Shown piece by piece: positions 7,597 through 17,923 of a DNA stretch of 64,000 nucleotides (its first letter is position 1; each line of letters opens with the position of its first letter). Source of the DNA: Mycolicibacterium phlei (GTDB lineage Bacteria > Actinomycetota > Actinomycetes > Mycobacteriales > Mycobacteriaceae). The stretch spans positions 1,302,001 through 1,366,000 of the forward strand of contig NZ_CP014475.1 of assembly GCF_001583415.1 (NCBI RefSeq), read 5' to 3'. The position numbers and the translations under genes are program-made. The notes under the pieces are model-generated. The model was not told where the DNA came from, did not search any database, and saw only the letters and a list, made by a program, of their open reading frames with translations.

Positions 7597-8357
7597 GCGG
7601 TGGAGTGCGGGTCGAACGCGACGGCCCGGTGACGACGGTGATCATGAACCGGCCCGAGGCGCGCAACGCGGTCAACGGTCCCGCCGCGGCCGAACTGTAC
7701 GCGGCGTTCGAGGAGTTCGATCGCGACGACTCCGCGGCCGTCGCCGTGCTGTGGGGAGACAACGGAACCTTCTGCGCCGGAGCCGATCTGAAGGCCTTCC
7801 AGACCGGTGACGCCAACCCCGTGCATCGCACCGGGATGGCGCCGATGGGGCCGAGCCGGATGGTGCTGTCCAAACCGGTGATCGCCGCGATCAGCGGCTA
7901 CGCGGTGGCAGGCGGGCTCGAACTGGCGCTGTGGTGCGACATGCGGGTGGTCGAGGAGGACGCGGTGATGGGCGTGTTCTGCCGACGCTGGGGCGTACCG
8001 CTGATCGACGGCGGCACGGTGCGGCTGCCCCGGCTGATCGGGGAGAGCCGCGCGATGGACCTGATCCTCACCGGCCGCGCCGTCGACGCCGCCGAGGCGC
8101 TGGCCATCGGGCTGGCCAACCGGGTGGTGCCGAAGGGGGAGGCCCGTCAGCGCGCCGAGGAACTGGCCGCCGAGCTGGCCCGGCTGCCGCAGCAGTGCCT
8201 GCGCGCCGACCGGCTGTCGGTGCTGCACCAGTGGGGGCGGCCCGAGTCCGAGGCGATGGACTTCGAGTTCGGCAGCCTGTCGAAGGTCAAGGACCAGATG
8301 CTCGACGGCGTGAAGCGGTTCGCCGCCGGCGCGGGACGGCACGGCGAACGCGCCTGA
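7593..8357 (+). CDS. echA5: Enoyl-CoA hydratase/crotonase EchA5
   Basis: 254 residues, a compact crotonase. The N-terminal VTTVIMNRPEARNAVNG, first oxyanion loop NGTFCAGADLKAF, second oxyanion helix ISGYAVAGGLELALWCDMR and LILTGRAVDAAEAL are typical. The region FCRRWGVPLIDGGTVRLPRLIG carries an Asp where many hydratases have Glu. It lies in the same order as Rv0675. It overlaps the PaaX-like gene by four bases (ATGA). The operon ends here at the hairpin 8384-8443. Confidence 0.88.
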   Translation: MSGGVRVERDGPVTTVIMNRPEARNAVNGPAAAELYAAFEEFDRDDSAAVAVLWGDNGTFCAGADLKAFQTGDANPVHRTGMAPMGPSRMVLSKPVIAAISGYAVAGGLELALWCDMRVVEEDAVMGVFCRRWGVPLIDGGTVRLPRLIGESRAMDLILTGRAVDAAEALAIGLANRVVPKGEARQRAEELAAELARLPQQCLRADRLSVLHQWGRPESEAMDFEFGSLSKVKDQMLDGVKRFAAGAGRHGERA

Positions 8358-8383
8358 CGCTTCTCGGGGCCGCGGAGGCCGGG

Positions 8384-8443
8384 GCGAGCGTGCGCAAATG
8401 CCGGAAATTCCGCGGCGTGTCGTGTGCAAACACGCACGCTCGC
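8384..8443. terminator. Hairpin between convergent echA5 and DUF3060 gene
   Basis: Outer arms GCGAGCGTGCG (8384-8394) and CGCACGCTCGC (8433-8443) are exact complements over 11 bases, with further partial pairing inside (GCAAA...). It is followed by GGGGG rather than a U-tract. It sits between two genes that end toward each other, so it can act for both strands. Confidence 0.65.
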
Positions 8444-8453
8444 GGGGGTAGGG

Positions 8454-8855
8454 CTACTTCTTGTCGATCGTGTTGTTGCTGCCGGTGTCGTTGACCTGCG
8501 GGTCGCCGTCCCGGTAGGTCACCCGGTTGTTGAGGCCGACGACGGTGATCTCCTTGTCGACCCGCTCCAGCATCACGATGTTGTCGGCGCCGCCGATGTT
8601 GACCTTCGCGCAGGTGCCCTTGACCGTCAGGGTGTTGTTCGACCCGCCGATGTTCAGCGACTTGCCGTCGGCGCAGTCGATCTCGGTCTTGGTGCCGAGC
8701 GACCCGTAGTTGATCGTGTTGGCGATCTCGACCTGCGCGCCCGACGGGCCTGCCGTCATGGTCGGGCTTTCGGTGTCGCTGCTCTGCGAGCCGCAGCCGG
8801 CCACGACGAGTGCGACGCCGAGCGTCGCGAGGAGCGGAAGACTCCGCACCGTCAT
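8454..8855 (-). CDS. DUF3060 lipoprotein
   Basis: 133 residues. A lipoprotein signal peptide ends in the lipobox VAGC (Cys about residue 21), so the mature protein is anchored to the outer face of the membrane. The rest is a short right-handed repeat of beta strands with the Asn-rich turns typical of DUF3060 (NIGGSNNTLTVKGTC, INVGGADN-like, GLNNRV, GSNNTI), probably a small beta-helix. Function is unknown. It overlaps the upstream DUF3060 gene by four bases. M. tuberculosis has a similar pair at Rv0679c-Rv0680c. Confidence 0.85.
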   Translation of the reverse strand: MTVRSLPLLATLGVALVVAGCGSQSSDTESPTMTAGPSGAQVEIANTINYGSLGTKTEIDCADGKSLNIGGSNNTLTVKGTCAKVNIGGADNIVMLERVDKEITVVGLNNRVTYRDGDPQVNDTGSNNTIDKK

Positions 8856-9280
8856 GCGGGCACCCTGCTGATGCTGTTGGTCATGCCGAGCTCATGGCCC
8901 CGGTCCAGGATCGCCGGGCTGCCGTTCTTGTAGACCACCTGCTGGTCCCAGCCGTACACGGTGATGTCGTTGACGACGTTGTCGGCGATGACGACGTTGC
9001 CGTTGCCCTGCATGGTCACCGCCCAGCAGGTGCCCAGCGCGGTGATCCGGTTGTTCGCGCCGTTGATCAGCAGCGTGGCGTTCTTGCAGTCGATGGTGTC
9101 GACGACGCCGATCCCGGTGATGTGGGTGTCGGCGGCGTCGTGGCCGCCGACGATGCCGTTGTCGGCGCACTGGCGGGCGTACGGGTTGCAGATCTCCGGT
9201 TCCGCCACCGCGGCCGGAGCCGCCGCGAGCGGGAGAGCGAGGGTGGCTGCCGCAACCGACCGGGTCAAGGTCCACAACAT
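8852..9280 (-). CDS. DUF3060 secreted protein
   Basis: 142 residues with a cleavable signal peptide (about 1-26, ending PAAVAEPE) and no lipobox, so it is secreted or periplasmic. Strand-turn repeats NATLLINGANNRITALGTC, MQGNGNVVIADNVVND and GWDQQVVYKNGSP mark DUF3060. Cysteines at NPYARQC, DCKNA and GTCW could form disulphides outside the cell. First gene of a two-gene unit with the lipoprotein paralogue, coupled by a 4-base overlap. Divergent from the DUF3558 pair. Confidence 0.83.
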   Translation of the reverse strand: MLWTLTRSVAAATLALPLAAAPAAVAEPEICNPYARQCADNGIVGGHDAADTHITGIGVVDTIDCKNATLLINGANNRITALGTCWAVTMQGNGNVVIADNVVNDITVYGWDQQVVYKNGSPAILDRGHELGMTNSISRVPA

Positions 9281-9354
9281 GTGAAGAAGAGTACGTGGCG
9301 GTCCCGGCGACGAACAGAGCGTTCCATCGAGTCGCTAGACCCCGACGTGATCGG

Positions 9355-9360
9355 TACCGT
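9355..9360 (+). promoter_or_regulatory. -10 box of DUF3558 pair
   Basis: TACCGT fits TANNNT and ends eight bases before the ATG at 9369, consistent with a leaderless or nearly leaderless transcript. Confidence 0.45.
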
Positions 9361-9368
9361 GAGCGGCG

Positions 9369-9902
9369 ATGCGTTGGCGGTTCGGTTCGATTGCTGTCGC
9401 GGTGGTCGTAGCGGTGTTGACGGTGGCCGGGTGTGCCCAGACCGTCAGCGGCAGCGCGCAGCGTGAGCTGGTGACGGCCCCCGACCCCGACCGCAACTAC
9501 GGCTACACCGAGAACCGGTGCGGGCTGCTCGACGACGACACCGTCGGCGAGATACTCGCCGCCGACGACGTCACCCGGCCCTACAGCGGGGCGGTCTGCC
9601 AGTACGTGCTCTACCGCGGCGAGGACCCGGTCGACGTCACGTTCTCCTGGTTCGACACCGGCTCGCTGGAACGCGAGCGCGACCTGGCCGTCGCCCGCGG
9701 CGCCGAGGTCGCCGACCTCGACGTCGAGCGGCACCAGGGCTTCACCGCCCGCCGCGACATCACCGGGGCCGCCTGCTCGGCGACCGCCGCCGCCGGCACC
9801 GGCGTGCTGAGCTGGTGGGTGCAGTACCGCGGCACCTACACCGGCGACCCGTGCGCCGACGCCGAGAAACTGTTGGCCGCGACCCTGCAATCGGACCTGT
9901 GA
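9369..9902 (+). CDS. DUF3558 lipoprotein, first copy
   Basis: 177 residues. Signal peptide with hydrophobic run AVAVVVAVLTVAGC and lipid-modified Cys near residue 22. The mature part has paired cysteines (NRCGLLDDD, GAVCQYVLY, GAACSATA, DPCADAEKLL) typical of mycobacterial DUF3558 lipoproteins, and a solvent-probing strand WWVQYRG. Role unknown; proteins of this family are surface-exposed. It is directly followed by a paralogue of exactly the same length, with a 4-base GTGA overlap. Confidence 0.82.
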   Translation: MRWRFGSIAVAVVVAVLTVAGCAQTVSGSAQRELVTAPDPDRNYGYTENRCGLLDDDTVGEILAADDVTRPYSGAVCQYVLYRGEDPVDVTFSWFDTGSLERERDLAVARGAEVADLDVERHQGFTARRDITGAACSATAAAGTGVLSWWVQYRGTYTGDPCADAEKLLAATLQSDL

Positions 9903-10432
9903 TCGTGAGAAACGTCAGACTCTGCGCGGCGGCCCTGCTGGTCGGCGGCCTCGCGCTGGCCGGCTGCGGCAGCGACACCCCCGCAGAGGAACCCGCGCAG
10001 CAGGCGGCGTCGCCGAAGGTCGGCTTCGACAGCCTCGACTGCAACGGCATCACCGACGCCGACATCGCCGCCGCGGCCGGGCCTGGCAAATTCTCCAAGG
10101 CGGTGGTCAGCGACGCCGGCTGCTTCTGGCAGGAGGACACCCTGTTCGGCACCGTCGGCGCCGGCATGGGCATCTCCACCTGGTGGTACCGCGGCAGCGA
10201 CATGGACACCGAACGCCGCCTCGAACAGCAGGCCGGCCGCAGCCTCACCGAACTGTCCATCGACGGCAACAAGGGCTTCAAGGCGTTCGACGACAACGCC
10301 TGCAGCTTCTACGTGGCCAAGGGCGACGACGTGATCACCTGGTCGATCCAGACGATGAACCCGGCGGCGCTGCCGGACCTGTGCTCGATCACCCAACACC
10401 TCGCCGAGCTGAGCCAGGAGCGCGTCAACTGA
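9899..10432 (+). CDS. DUF3558 lipoprotein, second copy
   Basis: 177 residues. Start GTG at 9899 gives the common 4-base overlap with the preceding stop; GTG at 9905 is an alternative. Signal peptide LCAAALLVGGLALAGC with lipobox LAGC, followed by a disordered linker rich in Glu, Ala and Gln. Mature domain: CNGITDADIAAAAG, DAGCFWQED, GISTWWYRGSD, NACSFYVAKGDD and LCSITQHLAEL, with the same Cys spacing and WW strand as the upstream gene. This points to a tandem duplication. Function unknown; may act with its neighbour on the cell surface. Confidence 0.82.
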   Translation: MIVRNVRLCAAALLVGGLALAGCGSDTPAEEPAQQAASPKVGFDSLDCNGITDADIAAAAGPGKFSKAVVSDAGCFWQEDTLFGTVGAGMGISTWWYRGSDMDTERRLEQQAGRSLTELSIDGNKGFKAFDDNACSFYVAKGDDVITWSIQTMNPAALPDLCSITQHLAELSQERVN

Positions 10433-10452
10433 TCACCGGCGAACTAGAGGTG

Positions 10453-10476
10453 TTAGTTTCTGGACGGACCAACTCA
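10453..10476. promoter_or_regulatory. Possible TetR operator before the regulator gene
   Basis: Imperfect inverted repeat TTAGTT (10453-10458) and AACTCA (10471-10476), five of six bases paired, with a 12-base spacer. It lies 33 bases upstream of the TetR gene start and could be its own operator. Confidence 0.3.
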
Positions 10477-10508
10477 TCTTTTTCGTGACGGCAGGGGGCG
10501 ACGCGCTT

Positions 10509-11096
10509 ATGGCTCAGCCGTCGGGCACCCCGGGGCGGCGATCGCCGCGACTGAGCCGGGACTCGATCGTCAACGCGGCACTGACCTTTCTGGACCGCGA
10601 GGGTTGGGACGCGCTGACCATCAACGCGCTCGCCGCCCAGCTCGGCACCAAGGGCCCGTCGCTGTACAACCACGTCGACAACCTCGATGACCTGCGGCGC
10701 AGCGTGCGTATGCGGGTGGTCGGCGACATCATCGACATGCTCACAACGGTCGGTCAGGGCCGCACCCGCGACGACGCGGTGATGGCGATGGCCGCCGCGT
10801 ACCGCAGCTATGCCCACCACCATCCGGGCCGGTATTCGGCGTTCACCCGGATGCCGCTCGGCGGCGACGACCCCGAGTTCACCGAGGCCACCCGCCAGGC
10901 CGCCACCCCCGTCATCGAGGTGCTGGCGTCCTACGGACTCGAGGGTGAGAACGCGTTCTATGCGGCGCTGGAGTTCTGGTCGGCGATGCACGGCTTCGTG
11001 CTGCTGGAGATGACCGGGGCGATGAAGGGCATCGACACCGACGCCGTCTACAGCGACATGGTGATGCGGTTGGCCGCCGGCATGGAGCGGCGCTGA
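10509..11096 (+). CDS. TetR-family regulator (Rv0681-like)
   Basis: 195 residues. N-terminal TetR helix-turn-helix: LSRDSIVNAALTFLDREGWD, INALAAQLGTKGPSLYNHVDN. The C-terminal ligand domain resembles the TetR_C_33/WHG type (YRSYAHHHPGRYSAFTRMPL). The start ATG at 10509 follows GCAGGGGG; an in-frame GTG at 10485 has no such site. The position immediately before rpsL matches Rv0681 in M. tuberculosis. The ligand is unknown and the gene is not obviously linked to translation; it is probably monocistronic. Confidence 0.85.
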   Translation: MAQPSGTPGRRSPRLSRDSIVNAALTFLDREGWDALTINALAAQLGTKGPSLYNHVDNLDDLRRSVRMRVVGDIIDMLTTVGQGRTRDDAVMAMAAAYRSYAHHHPGRYSAFTRMPLGGDDPEFTEATRQAATPVIEVLASYGLEGENAFYAALEFWSAMHGFVLLEMTGAMKGIDTDAVYSDMVMRLAAGMERR

Positions 11097-11226
11097 CGCG
11101 CGGCCCGGCGCCGGAGTGTCAGACCGTCCCCGCAGGCGCACATGGAATAAGGTGGCCCAAACGCCCTGCGTGCCCCCGGTTGCACTGTCACTTCGCGGGG
11201 GATCCGGAAGCGCAGGTCAGCGGGTT

Positions 11227-11254
11227 TTGTCGCCGTCGCCACCCCTGGTATTGT
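11227..11254 (+). promoter_or_regulatory. Promoter of the str operon (rpsL), within a 386-base gap
   Basis: -35 TTGTCG (11227-11232) and -10 TATTGT (11249-11254) with a 16-base spacer. This would start transcription near 11261, leaving a leader of about 220 bases before rpsL. The rest of the gap 11097-11482 holds no gene. Its 3' end has the rpsL ribosome site in CACAGGAAGCCGG. A long untranslated leader suits growth-rate control of a ribosomal operon. Confidence 0.55.
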
Positions 11255-11482
11255 GGACGTTCGTGCCTGGCAGATAAGGCGCTGTGTGGGTGCGTTGAAA
11301 AGCGCAGCCCACGGAGCGTGCCTGCACGCCGGGCCAATTCGCATGTCGCCATGCCTAGCAGAATTGCCTCGAATTCCTCGAGGGCGGGCGCGTGCGACAC
11401 ACCCGATCGCGGGGTACGCGGACGGGACATACGTGCAGGACAAAGACTTAAGACACAGGAACGCAACACAGGAAGCCGGTAG

Positions 11483-11857
11483 ATGCCAACCATCCAGCAG
11501 CTGGTCCGTAAGGGCCGCCACGACAAGGCCGCCAAGGTGAAGACCGCGGCCCTCAAGGGCAGCCCGCAGCGCCGTGGCGTGTGCACCCGCGTGTACACCA
11601 CCACCCCGAAGAAGCCGAACTCGGCACTTCGCAAGGTCGCCCGCGTCAAGCTGACCAGCCAGGTTGAGGTCACGGCTTACATCCCGGGTGAGGGCCACAA
11701 CCTGCAGGAGCACTCGATGGTGCTCGTGCGCGGCGGTCGTGTGAAGGACCTGCCGGGTGTCCGCTACAAGATCATCCGCGGCTCCCTGGACACCCAGGGC
11801 GTGAAGAACCGCAAGCAGGCCCGTAGCCGTTACGGCGCGAAGAAGGAGAAGAGCTAA
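11483..11857 (+). CDS. rpsL: 30S ribosomal protein S12
   Basis: 124 residues, full length. S12 sits at the decoding centre and affects tRNA selection accuracy. The conserved loops [13 protein letters not shown] and [14 protein letters not shown] are intact. K43 and K88, the classical streptomycin-resistance sites, are both wild-type lysine, so the allele predicts streptomycin sensitivity at this locus. It is the first gene of the operon rpsL-rpsG-fusA-tuf. Its TAA overlaps the rpsG ATG by one base. Confidence 0.98.
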   Translation: MPTIQQLVRKGRHDKAAKVKTAALKGSPQRRGVCTRVYTTTPKKPNSALRKVARVKLTSQVEVTAYIPGEGHNLQEHSMVLVRGGRVKDLPGVRYKIIRGSLDTQGVKNRKQARSRYGAKKEKS

Positions 11858-12327
11858 TGCCGCGCAAGGGACCCGCGCCCAAGCGTCCGCTGGTCAACGA
11901 TCCGGTCTACGGGTCGCAGCTGGTCACCCAGCTGGTCAACAAAGTTCTCCTGAATGGGAAGAAATCGCTGGCCGAGCGCATTGTCTACGAGGCGCTCGAG
12001 CAGGCCCGCGAGAAGACCGGCACCGACCCGGTCGTCACCCTCAAGCGCGCGCTCGACAACGTCAAGCCGACCCTCGAGGTCCGCAGCCGCCGCGTCGGCG
12101 GTGCGACCTACCAGGTCCCCGTCGAGGTGCGTCCCGACCGCAGCACCACCCTGGCCCTGCGGTGGCTGGTCAACTTCTCGCGGCAGCGTCGTGAGAAGAC
12201 CATGGTCGAGCGCCTGGCGAACGAGATCCTCGACGCCAGCAACGGTCTCGGCGCCTCCGTCAAGCGGCGTGAGGACACCCACAAGATGGCCGAGGCCAAC
12301 CGCGCCTTCGCGCACTACCGCTGGTGA
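11857..12327 (+). CDS. rpsG: 30S ribosomal protein S7
   Basis: 156 residues, full length. S7 nucleates assembly of the 30S head by binding 16S rRNA and contacts E-site tRNA. Typical segments: [49 protein letters not shown] and the C-terminal [14 protein letters not shown]. Translationally coupled to rpsL through a TAATG junction. A gap of 73 bases to fusA contains two copies of GCCGCCGGCGC but no obvious promoter. Confidence 0.98.
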   Translation: MPRKGPAPKRPLVNDPVYGSQLVTQLVNKVLLNGKKSLAERIVYEALEQAREKTGTDPVVTLKRALDNVKPTLEVRSRRVGGATYQVPVEVRPDRSTTLALRWLVNFSRQRREKTMVERLANEILDASNGLGASVKRREDTHKMAEANRAFAHYRW

Positions 12328-12400
12328 TAGCCGCCGGCGCGCAGTGATGCCGCCGGCGCTGTAACCACACCGCACCTACCAAGCGAGAGAGAAGACTTCT

Positions 12401-14484
<2,084 letters not shown>

Positions 14485-14506
<22 letters not shown>

Positions 14507-14584
14507 GGACCCGAGGGCGTCAGCCCGAGGCCCGGAACTGGCCGCGAGCCGAGCAATGGGATGGCGCGAAGGCGACCGGGCAGT
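14485..14584. repeat. Duplicated fusA 3' end
   Basis: A 20-base sequence CGCGAAGGCGACCGGGCAGT is present at 14485-14504 (the last codons of fusA, before TGA) and again at 14565-14584 (followed by AA, giving a TAA in the same register). The copies are 80 bases apart in the fusA-tuf gap. Confidence 0.9.
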
Positions 14585-14668
14585 AACCCGGTTGTCCCGC
14601 GGCGAGTAACAACTGCAAAGATCAACACTGCTTAGCAAGCACCAACAGAAGTCCAGGAGGACAACACA

Positions 14669-15859
14669 GTGGCGAAGGCGAAGTTCGAGCGGACGAAGCC
14701 GCACGTCAACATCGGGACCATTGGTCACGTTGACCACGGCAAGACCACGCTGACCGCAGCAATCACCAAGGTTCTGCACGACAAGTATCCCGATTTGAAC
14801 GAGTCGCGCGCATTCGACCAGATCGACAATGCGCCTGAGGAGCGCCAGCGCGGCATCACCATCAACATCTCCCACGTGGAGTACCAGACCGAGAAGCGTC
14901 ACTACGCGCACGTCGACGCTCCTGGCCACGCGGACTACATCAAGAACATGATCACCGGTGCCGCCCAGATGGACGGCGCGATCCTGGTGGTCGCCGCGAC
15001 CGACGGCCCGATGCCGCAGACCCGCGAGCACGTGCTGCTGGCTCGCCAGGTCGGTGTGCCCTACATCCTGGTCGCCCTGAACAAGGCCGACGCCGTGGAT
15101 GACGAGGAGCTCATCGAGCTCGTCGAGATGGAGGTCCGTGAGCTGCTGGCCTCGCAGGACTTCGACGAGGAGGCCCCGGTGGTCCGCGTCTCGGCGCTCA
15201 AGGCGCTCGAGGGCGACCCGAAGTGGGTCAAGTCCATCGAGGACCTGATGGACGCTGTCGACGAGTCGATCCCGGATCCGGTCCGCGAGACCGACAAGCC
15301 GTTCCTGATGCCCGTTGAGGACGTCTTCACGATCACCGGCCGCGGCACCGTGGTCACCGGTCGTATCGAGCGCGGCGTGATCAACGTGAACGAAGAGGTC
15401 GAGATCGTCGGCATCCGCCCGGAGACCACCAAGACCACGGTCACCGGTGTCGAGATGTTCCGCAAGCTGCTCGACCAGGGCCAGGCCGGTGACAACGTCG
15501 GTCTGCTGCTCCGCGGCATCAAGCGTGAGGACGTCGAGCGCGGTCAGGTTGTGACCAAGCCCGGCACCACCACCCCGCACACCGAGTTCGAGGGCCAGGT
15601 CTACATCCTGAGCAAGGACGAGGGTGGCCGCCACACGCCGTTCTTCAACAACTACCGTCCGCAGTTCTACTTCCGGACCACGGACGTGACCGGCGTCGTG
15701 ACCCTGCCCGAGGGCACCGAGATGGTGATGCCCGGTGACAACACCGACATCTCCGTCAAGCTGATCCAGCCCGTCGCCATGGACGAGGGCCTGCGCTTCG
15801 CGATCCGCGAGGGCGGCCGTACCGTCGGCGCCGGCCGGGTTACCAAGATCATTAAGTAG
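14669..15859 (+). CDS. tuf: Elongation factor Tu
   Basis: 396 residues, GTG start with CCAGGAGG eight bases upstream. Delivers aminoacyl-tRNA to the ribosome. G1 [11 protein letters not shown]2 [13 protein letters not shown]3 DAPGHADY, G4 NKADAVDD, then domain 2 and domain 3 ([27 protein letters not shown]). It is the last gene of the str operon; the 162-base gap from fusA probably holds an extra tuf promoter, but I cannot place the boxes with confidence (TTGTCC at 14592-14597 could be a -35). A strong hairpin terminator follows. Confidence 0.98.
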   Translation: MAKAKFERTKPHVNIGTIGHVDHGKTTLTAAITKVLHDKYPDLNESRAFDQIDNAPEERQRGITINISHVEYQTEKRHYAHVDAPGHADYIKNMITGAAQMDGAILVVAATDGPMPQTREHVLLARQVGVPYILVALNKADAVDDEELIELVEMEVRELLASQDFDEEAPVVRVSALKALEGDPKWVKSIEDLMDAVDESIPDPVRETDKPFLMPVEDVFTITGRGTVVTGRIERGVINVNEEVEIVGIRPETTKTTVTGVEMFRKLLDQGQAGDNVGLLLRGIKREDVERGQVVTKPGTTTPHTEFEGQVYILSKDEGGRHTPFFNNYRPQFYFRTTDVTGVVTLPEGTEMVMPGDNTDISVKLIQPVAMDEGLRFAIREGGRTVGAGRVTKIIK

Positions 15860-15902
15860 GCTCCGCCTACGGCGATCATTCGAGTGATCTAGGTTTATCG
15901 CT

Positions 15903-15941
15903 GCGAAGCGGCGCTCACCTTCGGGTGGGCGCCGCTTTCGC
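15903..15941 (+). terminator. Terminator of str operon
   Basis: GCGAAGCGGCGCTCACC (15903-15919) pairs with 15924-15941 across a TTCG tetraloop, an 17-bp stem with one bulged base. Only a weak T-run (ATTTC) follows, as often seen in mycobacteria. Confidence 0.8.
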
Positions 15942-15961
15942 ATTTCGGGGGGCGTTCATGT

Positions 15962-16024
15962 CGCCGAGTTCTACGCCTGGGTCGTGAATCGGGCCGGATA
16001 ACGACCCTGGTGTAGAAGTCGCGG
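15962..16024. repeat. Dispersed palindromic element, copy A
   Basis: Arms 15962-15985 and 16001-16024 pair almost perfectly (inner CTGGGTCGT with ACGACCCTGG, outer GAGTTCTACG with TGTAGAAGTCG). The loop is GAATCGGGCCGGATA. The whole 63-base element is similar in sequence to the one at 45375-45437, so it is a repeat family and not just a local hairpin. Confidence 0.8.
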
Positions 16025-16118
16025 ACGGTTCCGGGTGCGGCGGCGGTGTAACGCCCGTCGCACGCGCGACGATGTACTTCCCGAATGCCCTGGTCGGGTC
16101 AGGAAGAGGTAGGGATTC

Positions 16119-16982
16119 ATGCTCGGTCGTCTCACGTCGTTCGCCAGTGCCGTCGCTGTCGCGGGTGCCGCCTTCGCGATGTCCGTCGGGTTGGCGTCCG
16201 CACAGCCGACGTGCCCCGACGTGCACTGGATCGGCGCCGCCGGCTCCGGTGAGCGCACCCCGGCCGAGATCGCCCAGTACAAGGGCATGGGCCGGGTCGT
16301 GCACCAGTCCCTGCAGGAGCTGTCCGCAGAGGTCGCCCAGGACGGCCGCACCATGACCGCCGAGGCCGTCGAGTACCCCGCGGTCGAGGTGCCCGGCGAG
16401 GACGGCGGCATCGGCGAGTGGCTCGGCTTCATGGGCAGCGTGGACACCGGCACCGCCGCGCTGGCCCAGCAGTACCAGTCGTTCGTGGCCCGCTGCCCGG
16501 CCAGCAAGGTCGTGCTGGCCGGCTACTCGCAGGGCGCCATGGTGGTGCACCGCAACCTCGCCGCCCTGGAGACCAGTCCCAACCTCGCGGCGGTGCTGCT
16601 CGTCGCCGACGGCGACCGCCTGCCCACCGATCCCACCCTCAACCTCGGCACCGCCGCCGGCATCCCCGACCGCGGCAAGGGCGTCGCGCAGGACTGGCCG
16701 ATCCTGGCGCACGCGCCCGGCCCGCTGTCGCCGACGATCGGCGCCCGCACCATCAGCGTCTGCGACCTCGGCGACGCCGTCTGCGACTACGACGAGGACG
16801 CCGACGACTCGCCGGTCGCCTACGCCCGCCGCGTCGCCGTGCACACCAGCTACGCCCGGGTGCCGGGCCTGCCGTGGACCGCGCCGCTGTACTTCCTGCT
16901 CGGCCCCGCCCCGCAGACCGCGGCCGAGACCGTCGACTCGCAGCCCGTCGTTCCGCTCAGCGCCTCCACCCCGACTCCGTAA
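16119..16982 (+). CDS. Secreted cutinase-family serine esterase
   Basis: 287 residues. Signal peptide about 1-29 (hydrophobic AVAVAGAAFAMSVGL, cleavage near ASAQ). Alpha/beta-hydrolase of the cutinase family: nucleophile elbow VVLAGYSQGAMV with Ser around 144, catalytic Asp in VCDLGDAVCDY flanked by two cysteines, and His in VAVHTSYA. It differs from short cutinases by a region DRGKGVAQDWPILAHAPGPL between these motifs and a Pro/Thr-rich tail. Expected to hydrolyse lipids or esters outside the cell. ATG at 16119 follows GGAAGAGGTAGGG. No partner genes are adjacent. Confidence 0.85.
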   Translation: MLGRLTSFASAVAVAGAAFAMSVGLASAQPTCPDVHWIGAAGSGERTPAEIAQYKGMGRVVHQSLQELSAEVAQDGRTMTAEAVEYPAVEVPGEDGGIGEWLGFMGSVDTGTAALAQQYQSFVARCPASKVVLAGYSQGAMVVHRNLAALETSPNLAAVLLVADGDRLPTDPTLNLGTAAGIPDRGKGVAQDWPILAHAPGPLSPTIGARTISVCDLGDAVCDYDEDADDSPVAYARRVAVHTSYARVPGLPWTAPLYFLLGPAPQTAAETVDSQPVVPLSASTPTP

Positions 16983-17049
16983 CCTGCGGCGAAACCTCGG
17001 CGGTTTGGCGTTACTCTGACGCGAGACTGTCGAGGACGGGAGCGGGGGC

Positions 17050-17880
17050 GTGTCCACATTCTGGCGTTACCTGAAGGTGCAGGCCTTCGTCCTGCTGTGC
17101 GGCATCGTAGGGCCGATCTTCCTGATCATCTACTTCGCGTCCGGCGCCGATCCGCTGATGGGCTGGATGTTCTGGCTCGGGCTGGGCATCACCGCGCTGG
17201 ACGTGCTGATCGCGCTGGGCATCACCGCCCTCGGCACGCAGAAGGCCGCCAAACTCGCCCATCTCGAGCAGACCGGTGTGCTGGCGCTGGCGCGGGTGGT
17301 CGGCATCCACGAGACCAACACCCGCATCAACGAACGCCCGCTGGTCAAACTCGACCTGCAGATCACCGGTCCGGGCATCGCCCCGTTCGCCAGCCAGGAC
17401 CGGGTGATCGCGTCGATGGACCGGCTGCCGGTGATCACCAGCCGTAAGCTCGTCGCGCTCGTCGACCCCGTCACCAACGACTACCAGATCGACTGGGACA
17501 GAAGCGGTCTGATCAGCGGCATGCTGCCTGCGACCTTCACGATCACCGAGGACAACCGCACCTACGACCTGACCGGTCAGACCGAGGCGCTGATGGAGAT
17601 CCTGCAGATCCTCAAGGCGCACAACATCAGCCTCGACAACATGGTCGATCTGCGTGCGAATCCCGCTGCGCGTCAGCAGGTTCAAGAGGTGGTGCGACGT
17701 GCCGTCGTCCAACCGCAAGCGCCCGCCGGGGCGGCCCCGCCGGTGAGCGCACCTCCCGTGGTGGCGCCGCAGATGTCGACCGCCCAGCGGCTGCAGGAAC
17801 TCGAGACGCTGCGCGCCTCCGGCGCGATCTCCGATGTGGAGTACAACGCCAAGCGGCAGAAGATCATCGACGACCTCTGA
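17050..17880 (+). CDS. Membrane protein with C-terminal SHOCT domain
   Basis: 276 residues, GTG start. Two N-terminal membrane helices (about 10-32 and 38-62), a cytosolic middle domain (VLALARVVGIHETNTRINERPLVKL, VALVDPVTNDYQIDWD), a Pro/Ala-rich linker (VQPQAPAGAAPP...), and a SHOCT motif at the end (LQELETLRASGAISDVEYNAKRQKIID). SHOCT is a short helical module thought to mediate oligomerisation. The exact role is unknown. TACTCT at 17012-17017 is a possible -10 box. Confidence 0.75.
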   Translation: MSTFWRYLKVQAFVLLCGIVGPIFLIIYFASGADPLMGWMFWLGLGITALDVLIALGITALGTQKAAKLAHLEQTGVLALARVVGIHETNTRINERPLVKLDLQITGPGIAPFASQDRVIASMDRLPVITSRKLVALVDPVTNDYQIDWDRSGLISGMLPATFTITEDNRTYDLTGQTEALMEILQILKAHNISLDNMVDLRANPAARQQVQEVVRRAVVQPQAPAGAAPPVSAPPVVAPQMSTAQRLQELETLRASGAISDVEYNAKRQKIIDDL

Positions 17881-17910
17881 CATTCCCCGATAACCGGGAT
17901 CCCCGCCTGC

Positions 17911-17916
17911 TAACGT
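17911..17916 (+). promoter_or_regulatory. -10 box of arcD-like leader
   Basis: TAACGT fits TANNNT and ends seven bases before a GTG (17924) that opens a ten-codon reading frame. This would place the transcription start at that GTG, about 115 bases before the transporter gene. Confidence 0.4.
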
Positions 17917-17923
17917 CCGGTAC

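Noticed and set aside
11261..11482. Riboswitch or attenuator in the rpsL leader
   Set aside because: The 220-base leader has no recognisable riboswitch core or terminator/antiterminator pair that I can support by eye.
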